Below are positions 1-6,226 of a stretch of DNA of 6,856 nt, piece by piece. A program made the position numbers and the translations under genes. The notes beneath the pieces are model-generated. The model was not told the origin of the DNA. It ran no database searches and was given only the letters and a program-made list of their open reading frames with translations. The stretch is from Proteobacteria bacterium UBA6921. GTDB lineage: Bacteria > Pseudomonadota > Gammaproteobacteria > SG8-11. Within the stretch, counting starts at the first letter, position 1, and each line of letters starts with the position of its first letter. Location: NCBI GenBank assembly GCA_002450895.1, contig DKAR01000003.1:1-6856 (forward strand), given 5' to 3'.

Positions 1-1370
1 GTGCCGAAGGCGTCGCTGTCCCAGGTCCAGATTTCCGTTCCTGTTTCATCCGTCGCACTGCGCGGCGTGGCGAGGTGGTCGGTGTGCAGGTAGGCGATCG
101 TTTCGTTCGTGGGCGTGAAGTCGATCTGCGCCAGCGGAGACTGTTCATTCCACAGATAATCGCGGATCGGTGCGCCGTTGGCCTCGGTTTCCGCCAGCAG
201 CTGGCCGTTGAGGTCGTAGTGATACACCGTCGTACGGGTGCTGGTGATCTTGCGGGTGCGTTGACCTAACGCGTTATACACATACGTCGCCGCCAGAATG
301 CCCTGGTCATACACCGCGACGATGCGGTTGGCATTGTTGATGGTGAAGGTGTAGCGGTTGTCGCCAACGATGTTACCCGCCGCATCGGTGCTGATGCTGT
401 TGCCACCCTGTACGGCGAGGCGGTTGCTGTAAGGCGTGTACGTGCCACTGGTGGTGCTGCCGCCGCTGACCTTGTTCAGGCGGTTGCCGTTGGCGTCGTA
501 GCTGTAGGTGGTGCTGTCGTCGCCGGTGAGGCGATCGAGCGCGTCGTAGCTGTAGCTGTGTGTCACGGCATCGATGCTGCGGCTGAGGATGTTGCCGTTG
601 GCGTCGTGCGCGTAGTTGCGCGTTTGGGCGCTCAGTGTTTGCTGGGTGAGGCGACCTTGCAGATCGTACGCGCGCGATTCCACGCGCCCGTTGCCATAGG
701 TCAGGCCGGTGAGCAGGCCGTCGGCGCGGTAAGTGATGGCTGACGCGACATTCGCGGCTGCGCCGTTGAGCGTGGCGGTGACGTCGGTGATGCGACCGAG
801 CGCATCGCGCGCCAGGTTCACATCGCGGCCGCTGGGATAGACAAGGCCGACGAGGCGATCGTTCGCGTCGTAGCGATAGTCGGTGACGTATTGCTGGCCG
901 AGTTCGGCGCGCGTGTCGCGCGCCAGGTTGCCGTAGGCGTCAAAGGCGTAGTCGGTGATGCCCGCGCCGTCCTGAATGCGGCACAGCTTGCCGACGCCGT
1001 GGGCGCAGGTGTCGTAGGCGTAGTACACATCGTCGAGCGTGCCGGGGTAGTCGGTGCTCGTCATGCGATTCAGCGCGTCGTAGCTGTAGTTCACCGTGAT
1101 GCCGCGCGCGTCGGTTTTGCTCAGCAGGTTGCCCGCGCTGTCGTAGCTGTACGTGGTCGTGCCGCGGTCGGGGCTGACTTCCTTCAGCAGGTTGCCGAGG
1201 TCGTCATACGTGTACTGCGTCGCCGCGCCGTTCGGGGCTTTCACTTGCGTGAGTTTGTCTTGCACGTTGTAAGTGTAGTCCGTCGAACCGCCAAGGCTGT
1301 TGATCGTCTTGGTCAGGCGGTCCAGCGGGTCATAGGTGTTCTGCGTCGGCGCGTCGTTGTTGGGGTCGGT
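1..1370 (-). pseudogene. RHS protein continuation, YD-repeat core (out of frame with its N-terminus, open at window edge)
   Basis: Reading the minus strand from 1370 to base 3 gives 456 codons without a stop, all RHS core sequence. It resumes the upstream protein at once (TDPNNDAPTQNTYDPLDRLT). Repeats follow in close succession: YTYDDLGNL, YSYDSAGNL, YSYDALNRM, YAFDAYGNL, YRYDANDRL, YSYDALDRL, YSYDANGNRL, YVYNALGQR and YHYDLNGQL. The end of the fragment, YLHTDHLATPRSATDETG then IWTWDSDAFG, is the familiar segment shortly before the end of an RHS core, so the core's last residues and any variable toxin tip lie outside the window. It has no start codon or ribosome site of its own and is the same gene as 1313-3940. 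Whether the split is a real mutation or a sequencing error cannot be told here. If the frame is restored, the product is at least about 1,310 residues. Confidence 0.85.
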
Positions 1371-3940
1371 TCCGTGACAAGGTTACTCACCGCATCGAAC
1401 ACGCGCGTGGTGATGCTGCCGGCCGTGTTGACGGTCGAAACGTTATTGCGCAGGTCGTAGGCCAGCTCGATGTTGCGCACCAGCGTACCGGTAGTGTCGT
1501 AGGTCTTCTCGCTGTTTCGATTGCCGCGCGAGTCGTAGCCGTAGTCCACGTGATTGCCGAGCGCATCAGTGATCGACGTCAGCAGGTGGGCGGCGTTGTA
1601 CGCGTAATTCAGCGTGCTGCCGTCCGGCAGCGTGACGCGCGTGACCTGGCCGACGTTGTCGTACTGGTACGACGTGGTGCGAGACGGTTCGCCCGGAGCA
1701 GCGACTTCAACGCTCAACACGCGACCGCGCGTGTCGTATGAATACGTCGTCACGACGTTGTCCGGCGAGGTCGATTGCAGCAAACGGTGGCCCGCATCGT
1801 AGTCATCGAACGTTGTGGTCTGACCCAGCGCATTGGTTACGGACTGCAGCTGTCCGCGCTTGCCACCCTCAACCGGGTCATTGGCGTAATAGGTGAACGT
1901 CGAGATGTCGTTGGCATCGGTTCGCGGTCCATCGACTTGCGTGACCTGGCCCAGCGCGTTGTACTGCATCGTCACCGTGCGCGAAATCGCCGTGCCGGTG
2001 GGCGTGTAGCCGCGTTGCGTGATCTGCGTCGGCAGATTGCCGGTGTAGGCAATTTCGGTCTGGCGCTGGCTAGTGCCATAAACGCTCGGGCTCTTCACCA
2101 GCGTCGGGAGGTTGTTGTACTCGGAAAAGTACTGGTATGTCGTCGTGCGCTTCTGGGTGGTTCCGTCCGCTTCCACGCGCGTGAGCATGTGGTGAATGTC
2201 GTACGTAAAGGACGTCTTGTGGCCCAGTCCATCGGTGCGCGATGCGACACGACGCTGCGGGTTGCCGCCGGAATAATTGTAGGTAATCGCCGTTGTCTTG
2301 CCGTCGATGGTGATTCCGGTTTCCTTGCGAATGCCCAGACCGTTGACGAGATAGGTGTATTTCTTCTCGCGTCCACCGGCGTCCGTGACCGTTGAGGTGC
2401 CATCGGCGTTGTACTGTAACGTAATTCGTTCGTAACCGCCGGAGTGTTCGCTGAGGATGGCGCGACCAAGATCGTCATACGAGAACGTACTGAACCGGTC
2501 TCCGTTTTCGTCTGTAACGCCGGTCAGGTAGTTTGGGAATCGTGCGCTTTCGTAATGATAGATTCTTGGGGATTGGTTGGACCGGACCGCGGCAATGAGG
2601 TTCTCTCCCAAGTACTGAAAGTTTACGAAGTCACCATTGCTGGAAGTAACCTTGGTTAACTTGAATGTAAGACGCTTAAATGCATTGACCGATTGGCTGT
2701 AATTCAAAAATAGCTTGTCACCAAATGGCCCGGTGACAATGTCGATCAAACCATCGTCGTTGTAGCGGAACGTTCTTTCGAGTCCCGCCGCATCGACCAT
2801 CGATTTCAGACGGCCGTTGATGTCGTAATTTTCGATCGATCCGTTCGATTCAAAGAGCGTCCAACCGTCGGCGGAGGGTTCGACTTGGATTCCTGACCCC
2901 GTGTAGCCAACGTAGTTGGTTGTGTATGGACGTCGGTATAGCGGTTCGGAGTATCCCGTGGAGCGAATGGCGCCCGTTGGTCGACCGTATTCCATTAATA
3001 GGTGAGCGCTGTACGAGTGGTACCACCCGCTTCCCAATTGCGAGTTGGTATCCAGCTGTCCGATAGACTGAAAAGTCCTAGAGAAGGACAGCGGCCCCGA
3101 CAAATCCAGTTCCGGTTGGACCTTGTTGCCGGTGGCGGCGTTGCAAGGATTGCCGTCGCCGCAGGTCGGATATTGGGTTAGCGTCGCAGTGATGGTCGCC
3201 ACGCTATCGTTGACGCAGATATAACCGGTGTTCACGTCGACAAACTTTAGCGAGAACGTATTTTCTTTACATGACCAGACGCGGACGCGCTGAATATTGC
3301 CGATACTTTCTTCGGCTTGGTCCATGCAGTAGTCTTCTTTTTCCGGAGGATCGCCGACCCAGCGCCACGCGCGCGTAGAGTACACTCCTTTGTAGGGTTT
3401 CAGTCCGGTCTGAGCGGTGTCTGACGCAATGTTGCATAACGTTGTCGCGCCAAAGCCCTTTGTGGTCCAAGACCCGTTGGCAACCCAGTTGTAGCTGCAG
3501 TACGGTTTCGGAGACTCGCCGGTGATGCGAGTCGTATCCTTCATGTGAGCTTCCATTACTGCGACGGCAGCGCCTTCGGAGCCGTGGCACTCTGCCGGAT
3601 TGTAGCTATTGGCGTACAGCCAATCGCCGACCTCGGCTTCCATAGGGGGGACGCTATATTTTCTGGTCACAATCCCAGTCGGGCCAGTGATTGATTCAGA
3701 CGACAGGATTAGATCCTTCGTCTTGAAGTTCACATTGCGCATTGCCTTTTCGGCATCCGGCAAGTTAGTAAACGTGGCCCCGGAAATCGTGTTTATGGTG
3801 TATTGCCAAACCTGTTCGACTGCGGCAGTTGCGATTGCGCTATACCCGGCGAAGGCAAAAGAAAGCAGGGCGTGGACTACGAAAATGCGAGCAATAGAAA
3901 TACGCGCCGCGATGCGACGAAGAGTTGCAAACGAACACAT
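1313..3940 (-). CDS. Secreted RHS/YD-repeat protein, N-terminal part (frameshifted)
   Basis: This ORF encodes 875 residues of an RHS/YD-repeat protein. RHS proteins are large secreted or surface polypeptides whose YD repeats form a shell, often around a variable C-terminal toxin. Residues 1-40 look like a Sec signal peptide: an arginine-containing start, a hydrophobic core around 19-31 (IFVVHALLSFAFA) and probable cleavage near ATA-AVEQ. Residues 41-266 hold eight cysteines (118, 148, 169, 205, 224, 242, 260, 266), which fits disulfides outside the cytoplasm. Residues about 258-315 match DUF6531 (NPCNAATGNKVQ, then LGSGWYHSYS). YD-type repeats follow from about residue 390, for example FRYNDDGLID, FSYDDLGRA, YSYDTRGRV and YGYDSRGNRN. 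True homology ends near E857. The last 18 residues, rich in Thr and Arg, are out of frame, and the protein continues in the next entry. The ATG at 3940 is preceded by a weak GGGGGT ribosome site. The RHS assignment is firm; secretion and any toxin role are inferred. Confidence 0.88.
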   Translation of the reverse strand: MCSFATLRRIAARISIARIFVVHALLSFAFAGYSAIATAAVEQVWQYTINTISGATFTNLPDAEKAMRNVNFKTKDLILSSESITGPTGIVTRKYSVPPMEAEVGDWLYANSYNPAECHGSEGAAVAVMEAHMKDTTRITGESPKPYCSYNWVANGSWTTKGFGATTLCNIASDTAQTGLKPYKGVYSTRAWRWVGDPPEKEDYCMDQAEESIGNIQRVRVWSCKENTFSLKFVDVNTGYICVNDSVATITATLTQYPTCGDGNPCNAATGNKVQPELDLSGPLSFSRTFQSIGQLDTNSQLGSGWYHSYSAHLLMEYGRPTGAIRSTGYSEPLYRRPYTTNYVGYTGSGIQVEPSADGWTLFESNGSIENYDINGRLKSMVDAAGLERTFRYNDDGLIDIVTGPFGDKLFLNYSQSVNAFKRLTFKLTKVTSSNGDFVNFQYLGENLIAAVRSNQSPRIYHYESARFPNYLTGVTDENGDRFSTFSYDDLGRAILSEHSGGYERITLQYNADGTSTVTDAGGREKKYTYLVNGLGIRKETGITIDGKTTAITYNYSGGNPQRRVASRTDGLGHKTSFTYDIHHMLTRVEADGTTQKRTTTYQYFSEYNNLPTLVKSPSVYGTSQRQTEIAYTGNLPTQITQRGYTPTGTAISRTVTMQYNALGQVTQVDGPRTDANDISTFTYYANDPVEGGKRGQLQSVTNALGQTTTFDDYDAGHRLLQSTSPDNVVTTYSYDTRGRVLSVEVAAPGEPSRTTSYQYDNVGQVTRVTLPDGSTLNYAYNAAHLLTSITDALGNHVDYGYDSRGNRNSEKTYDTTGTLVRNIELAYDLRNNVSTVNTAGSITTRVFDAVSNLVTEPTPTTTRRRRTPMTRWTA
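1365..1375 (-). other. Frameshift site in the RHS gene (one base missing)
   Basis: Reading minus, ACG GAA CCG ACC CCA leaves the RHS frame. Adding one A after GAA gives ACG GAA ACC GAC CCC AAC, which reads TETDPN, an ordinary RHS repeat sequence, and the frame then stays open to the window edge. The change is therefore loss of one A from a short A run (T at 1370-1371 on plus). The heptamer ACGGAAC is not a recognised slippery sequence, so programmed frameshifting is unlikely. Confidence 0.8.
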
Positions 3941-4040
3941 GAGATGACCCCCAAAAACGTGTTACGACATCGACCCAAAAAGCGCCCGTCCTGTTTGTCT
4001 ACGTCTTATCATCCGGCGACTACAAAGTGGCGCGGCGGGG

Positions 4041-4069
4041 ATTATACGAAGGGGATTCAGTGTTAACAA
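4041..4069 (-). promoter_or_regulatory. Sigma70-type promoter of the RHS gene
   Basis: On the minus strand TTGTTA (4069-4064) is followed by 17 bases and then TATAAT (4046-4041). The -10 matches consensus perfectly, the spacing is optimal and the -35 matches in four of six positions. The start of transcription would fall near 4034, giving a leader of about 94 bases before the ATG at 3940. No GGAAC/CGTC pair like that of the ECF promoters was seen here, so the RHS gene is probably not in that regulon. The call is by eye, without scoring. Confidence 0.65.
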
Positions 4070-4194
4070 TTTATTTTGGCGCCACACTAAATTGGAAGTG
4101 TAAGGGGCATCGACGGCAGCGCTGTCCATAACACTTTCTTAATCTAAGAGCCCCTCGAACTAATCTGGAAAACGTGTGGAAAGATGCATAGACA

Positions 4195-4254
4195 GAATCC
4201 AAGGTTTGGATTCGTCGGAGCGCCCCCGACGTGCTTCGCAATTGCGAAGCACGT
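4195..4254. repeat. Three abutting inverted repeats, including a perfect 26-bp palindrome
   Basis: Three inverted repeats tile this stretch. The first (4195-4213) has an 8-bp stem gaatccaa/ttggattc with loop ggt. The second (4213-4231) has a 6-bp stem cgtcgg/ccgacg with a 7-base loop. The third (4229-4254) is a perfect 26-bp palindrome with half site acgtgcttcgcaa, which as RNA would be an 11-bp stem closed by an AAUU loop. They lie 33-92 bases beyond the stop codon of the methyltransferase operon. Possible roles are transcription termination or mRNA 3'-end protection, a REP-like extragenic element, or a dimeric protein-binding site. The structure is certain; the role is not. Confidence 0.8.
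4229..4254 (-). terminator. Possible end of the sigma/anti-sigma/methyltransferase transcript
   Basis: The perfect palindrome forms a strong hairpin 33 bases after the methyltransferase stop codon and ahead of the separate RHS promoter, where an operon end is expected. No U-rich tract follows on either strand, so it is not a classical intrinsic terminator. If it acts in termination it would be factor-dependent, or it may only stabilise the 3' end. Confidence 0.35.
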
Positions 4255-4286
4255 GAGCAACGTAAGGAAGGGTGCTGCTAGAACGA

Positions 4287-5075
4287 CTACGTTTTCGGCC
4301 GGGTCGCCTTCATCACAATCGCGTGCGCGCCTAATGATGCGGCGACTTTGCGGGTGTCTTCGCTGATGCTGCCGGAGAAGTAATCCAAGGAGTGGATGGC
4401 TTCGACGTCCTGAAAGCCGACGTCGCGGAACAGGCCGAGATAATCTTCTTTTTCCATCGCTCCGACGATGCACTCGGCCCACAGCTTGGGGTTCGAGCGG
4501 CACTCGGCGGAGATTTCCTGGCTGACGACGATATCCGCAAGCTGGACGCGGCCACCGGGTTTGAGCACGCGAAAGATTTCCGCGAATGCATTTTTCTTGT
4601 TGGGCACCAGATTGAGCACGCCGTTGCTGGTGACGACATCGACGCTGGCATCCGGCAGCGGAATCGCTTCCGCTTCGCCCTCGAGGACTTCGATATTGCG
4701 TCGTCCTGCTCTTGCTGCATTGGCTTTCAGCTTCTCGCGCATCGCATGGGTCATGTCGAGCGCATAGCATTTTCCGGAATCGCCGGTCAGCAATGATGCA
4801 ATGAGCACATCCGTTCCGCTTCCCGATCCGATATCGAGAACGGTATTGCCCTGGCGAATGGCGTCGACGGCGAAGGGATACCCGACGCCGGCAAACGACT
4901 CCGCGGCGGTGGCCGGTATCGCATCAAGCTGTGTCTTGGGGTAACCGACGAATTCGCACGCGGGACGACCGGTCGGGAAGTGAAATTCTTTCGCAGGATT
5001 TTCGGCCACGTCCGTATACATCATGCGAACGGACTCAAGAATATGCTCACGTTGCAGGCTGGTAATCGCGACCAT
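4287..5075 (-). CDS. SAM-dependent methyltransferase, ArsM-like fold, third gene of the ECF operon
   Basis: This 262-residue class I methyltransferase is probably cytoplasmic; no signal or membrane segment is seen. Motif I is VLDIGSGSGTD (79-89), the acidic end of strand 2 is ALDMT (D107), motif IV covers about SVDVVTSNGVLNLVPNK (144-160), and LKPGGRVQLADIV (171-183) follows. The layout, with LWAECIVGAM near 198-207, resembles arsenite methyltransferases and the broad family annotated only as methyltransferase domain-containing. Of the three ArsM arsenic-binding cysteines, only the last has a counterpart (C202). The others are replaced: GVG at 63-65 where ArsM has GCG, and SNGV at 150-153 where ArsM has SNCV. 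Arsenite methylation is therefore doubtful and the substrate unknown. The ATG at 5075 has a good ribosome site (AGGGGAG, about 8 bases upstream). It lies 28 bases after the anti-sigma gene and is probably co-transcribed with it. It is homologous to the divergent methyltransferase at 6227. Confidence 0.88.
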   Translation of the reverse strand: MVAITSLQREHILESVRMMYTDVAENPAKEFHFPTGRPACEFVGYPKTQLDAIPATAAESFAGVGYPFAVDAIRQGNTVLDIGSGSGTDVLIASLLTGDSGKCYALDMTHAMREKLKANAARAGRRNIEVLEGEAEAIPLPDASVDVVTSNGVLNLVPNKKNAFAEIFRVLKPGGRVQLADIVVSQEISAECRSNPKLWAECIVGAMEKEDYLGLFRDVGFQDVEAIHSLDYFSGSISEDTRKVAASLGAHAIVMKATRPKT

Positions 5076-5103
5076 CAGTGTTCTCCCCTGTGAAGTTGAC
5101 GGC

Positions 5104-5343
5104 CTACAGCTTGTGAATCAGCTTCGCGATCTTTGAGTGCAGCGCGTCGGGCGCTTTTTCATCCGTTGCTTGTTTGAGGTGCTGCCGCAACTTCTTTTCG
5201 AACTCAAGACGGGAATAGCAACTACGGCATCGGGAGAGGTGATCGTCCATCTCCTCGTGCTTGTGACCGTCAAGCTCGCGATCGATGTATTCGAACAGCC
5301 GCTTGAGGGCTTCTTCACAATCTATAGGATGATTCTCGCTCAT
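5104..5343 (-). CDS. ZAS-type zinc-binding anti-sigma factor (zf-HC2)
   Basis: This soluble 79-residue protein has no membrane segment and should act in the cytoplasm by binding and blocking the sigma factor encoded just upstream. C9, H35, C39 and C42 form the zinc-binding anti-sigma (ZAS) pattern, with HLSRCRSC as its core. As I recall RsrA, its C11/H37/C41/C44 have the same spacing, and in RsrA oxidation of these thiols releases zinc and frees the sigma factor. A redox, thiol or metal cue is therefore plausible but inferred. The remainder is a charged helical tail ending KIAKLIHKL. It is about 25 residues shorter than RsrA and lacks any C-terminal sensor domain such as the cupin of ChrR. 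The start codon overlaps the sigma stop in ATGA, which fits translational coupling and matched amounts. A doubled AAGGT lies just upstream inside the sigma gene. Confidence 0.88.
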   Translation of the reverse strand: MSENHPIDCEEALKRLFEYIDRELDGHKHEEMDDHLSRCRSCYSRLEFEKKLRQHLKQATDEKAPDALHSKIAKLIHKL

Positions 5344-5960
5344 ACCTTACCTTGCCCTTGGGTCACGTTTCTACCCTGAATTCCGATGCCTCGATCCGAT
5401 GCGTGTTGCCAGAGGGATTTCTGCAACATCGATCGGGCCCGGGAGAGGCGGGACCTGACAGTGCCCACCGGTACTTCCAGCATGTCGGCAATGGTCTGGT
5501 AATCGAATCCTTCCAGCTCCGCCAACACCAGCACGATTCGAAACGTTTCCGGCAGCTCATCCACCGCCTTGACCAGGTCGGACCGCAACATATTGTCGAG
5601 AAACTGCTGTTCGGGATTACCCCACCATAATAGGAAGGGCTGGTGCAGCCGATCGAACAGCCAGAACTCGGCCTCGTCCGCATCTTCGATTCCGCCGTCC
5701 AGGGGCGTCTCGGCGCGGGTCTTTCGCTTCCGGCACTCTGAAATGAAGCAGTTCGAAAGAATTCGAAAGATCCACCCCCGAAAGGACTGAAGGTCCTTCA
5801 GGGAGTCGAGGCATCCAAACGCCTTGGCGACGGTCTCTCCCACGAGATCCTCCGCGTCTGCCGCGTTCTTGGACAGCCGGAGCGCCGCGCCATAGAGGTC
5901 GTCCAGCACCTCCGAGATGGCCCCTTCAAACCATTTTTTGCGATCCGAGTCCGTAGACAT
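5340..5960 (-). CDS. ECF-family RNA polymerase sigma factor
   Basis: This 206-residue sigma70-family factor of the extracytoplasmic function type would direct RNA polymerase to stress promoters. Region 2 spans about 18-80 (LYGAALRLSKNAADAEDLVG, then FRGWIFRILSNCFISECRKR). Region 4 spans about 130-183, with the helix-turn-helix near GFDYQTIADMLEVPVGTVRS. The linker between them is longer than usual, about 50 residues, and has an acidic stretch followed by an aromatic one (FDRLHQPFLLWWGNPEQ, 102-118). A roughly 20-residue basic/polar tail follows region 4. The ATG at 5960 has only a weak ribosome site (TGAG). The nearby ATG at 5970 is in another frame. It heads a three-gene operon with its anti-sigma factor and a methyltransferase, and an ECF-type promoter sits upstream at 5991-6015, consistent with autoregulation. 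The ECF call is firm; the inducing signal is not known. Confidence 0.93.
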   Translation of the reverse strand: MSTDSDRKKWFEGAISEVLDDLYGAALRLSKNAADAEDLVGETVAKAFGCLDSLKDLQSFRGWIFRILSNCFISECRKRKTRAETPLDGGIEDADEAEFWLFDRLHQPFLLWWGNPEQQFLDNMLRSDLVKAVDELPETFRIVLVLAELEGFDYQTIADMLEVPVGTVRSRLSRARSMLQKSLWQHASDRGIGIQGRNVTQGQGKV

Positions 5961-5990
5961 GAGTGCTCATTTTCCGGCAATCCCCGCAAG

Positions 5991-6015
5991 GACGCACGAG
6001 ATGCCAAATAGTTCC
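5991..6015 (-). promoter_or_regulatory. ECF-type promoter of the sigma/anti-sigma/methyltransferase operon
   Basis: On the minus strand GGAAC (6015-6011) is followed by exactly 16 bases and CGTC (5994-5991), the usual layout of promoters read by ECF sigma factors. Transcription would start near 5984, about 24 bases before the sigma ATG. The -10 region TCGTGCGTC is identical to that of the divergent promoter at 6145-6169, which supports recognition of both by the same factor. The sigma factor encoded here is the obvious candidate; that link is inferred. Confidence 0.72.
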
Positions 6016-6144
6016 CAAAGGTGGAGGCGGCGGCCCCGGGGTATTTATCGGTCCCGGAATGTCAGCAGGCGAAGTTGCCGCGCACATAAATGGAGTGTGG
6101 AACAGGAGTGTGACTTTTTCACGCCAACTTTCGAAAAGTTTTTT

Positions 6145-6169
6145 GGAACTGATGCGAGGGTCGTGCGTC
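6145..6169 (+). promoter_or_regulatory. ECF-type promoter of the divergent methyltransferase
   Basis: GGAAC (6145-6149), a 16-base spacer and CGTC (6166-6169) reproduce the layout of the opposing promoter, with TCGTGCGTC shared base for base. The start point would fall near 6176, leaving a leader of about 50 bases that ends in a strong ribosome site. A run of T precedes GGAAC, as in many ECF promoters. A near-palindrome centred on TTTCGAAA lies a few bases upstream and could be an activator or upstream element. Confidence 0.72.
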
Positions 6170-6212
6170 TTGGCACCCGTAGCAGAGACAAATTCGACAA
6201 TCACACAAGCAG

Positions 6213-6218
6213 AAGGAG
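6213..6218 (+). promoter_or_regulatory. Ribosome binding site of the second methyltransferase
   Basis: AAGGAG lies 8 bases before the ATG at 6227. This fixes the start and predicts strong translation, in contrast to the weak site in front of the sigma gene. Confidence 0.85.
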
Positions 6219-6226
6219 ACCAGAAC

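Larger units (their letters stand above)
1..2500 (-). repeat. YD-repeat coding array
   Basis: Degenerate in-frame repeats of about 60-70 bases encode units of the form (T)YxYDxxGxL/R. On the plus strand the shared core appears as variants of caggttgcc, then a gtcgta element, then gctgta, for example near 478-510, 540-610, 1078-1150 and 1140-1215. They are protein repeats, not a mobile or CRISPR repeat: spacing varies and the reading frame is kept apart from the single break at 1370. Repeats like these favour recombination within the array and misassembly. Confidence 0.75.
3941..4286. other. Gene-free region between the methyltransferase operon and the RHS gene
   Basis: These 346 bases separate two genes on the same strand. 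They contain the RHS leader (3941 to about 4034), the sigma70-type promoter (4041-4069) and the inverted-repeat cluster (4195-4254). A short weak inverted repeat, tctta/taaga, occurs at 4137-4149. ORFs crossing here read through the palindrome and have no family resemblance, so I see no gene. Confidence 0.7.
5961..6226. other. Divergent intergenic regulatory region
   Basis: This 266-base region lies between the sigma gene and the second methyltransferase. It holds the two opposed ECF-type promoters, whose -35 elements are about 130 bases apart. Between them are a GC-rich block (about 6021-6080) and an AT-richer block with a TTTCGAAA core at 6129-6136. No gene is seen inside it. Confidence 0.7.

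Noticed and set aside
1365..1375. Programmed -1 frameshift producing a full RHS protein
   Set aside because: A -1 slip would restore the frame, but the site lacks an X_XXY_YYZ slippery heptamer, and I saw no clear stimulatory structure.
891..1460. 189-residue plus-strand ORF opposite the RHS core
   Set aside because: It is antisense to the YD repeats and rich in Val, Ala and Arg as expected from complementing them. There is no clear ribosome site or recognisable domain.
1775..2395. 206-residue plus-strand ORF opposite the RHS gene
   Set aside because: It is an antisense shadow of YD-repeat codons with biased composition and no family resemblance.
1..2480. Regular short repeats as a CRISPR array or mobile-element repeat
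   Set aside because: Repeats are degenerate, variably spaced and translate to in-frame YD units; there are no unique spacers of constant length.
4144..4770. 208-residue minus-strand ORF overlapping the methyltransferase gene
   Set aside because: It is out of frame with the clear methyltransferase, has an Arg/Ser/Gln-rich shadow composition and reads through the palindromes.
4392..4796. 134-residue plus-strand ORF
   Set aside because: It is antisense to conserved methyltransferase motifs and has no independent support.
4287..5075. Naming either methyltransferase arsM
   Set aside because: Two of the three arsenic-binding cysteines are replaced, and I recognise no arsR, arsB or arsC gene in the window.
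5753..5771. Tandem TTCGAAAGA repeats inside the sigma gene as a regulatory site
   Set aside because: They fall within conserved region 2 codons (IFRILSN) and are explained by coding sequence.
6099..6125. A further GGAAC at 6099-6103 on the plus strand as another ECF promoter
   Set aside because: No CGTC-like -10 occurs 16-17 bases downstream; the site at 6145-6169 fits much better.
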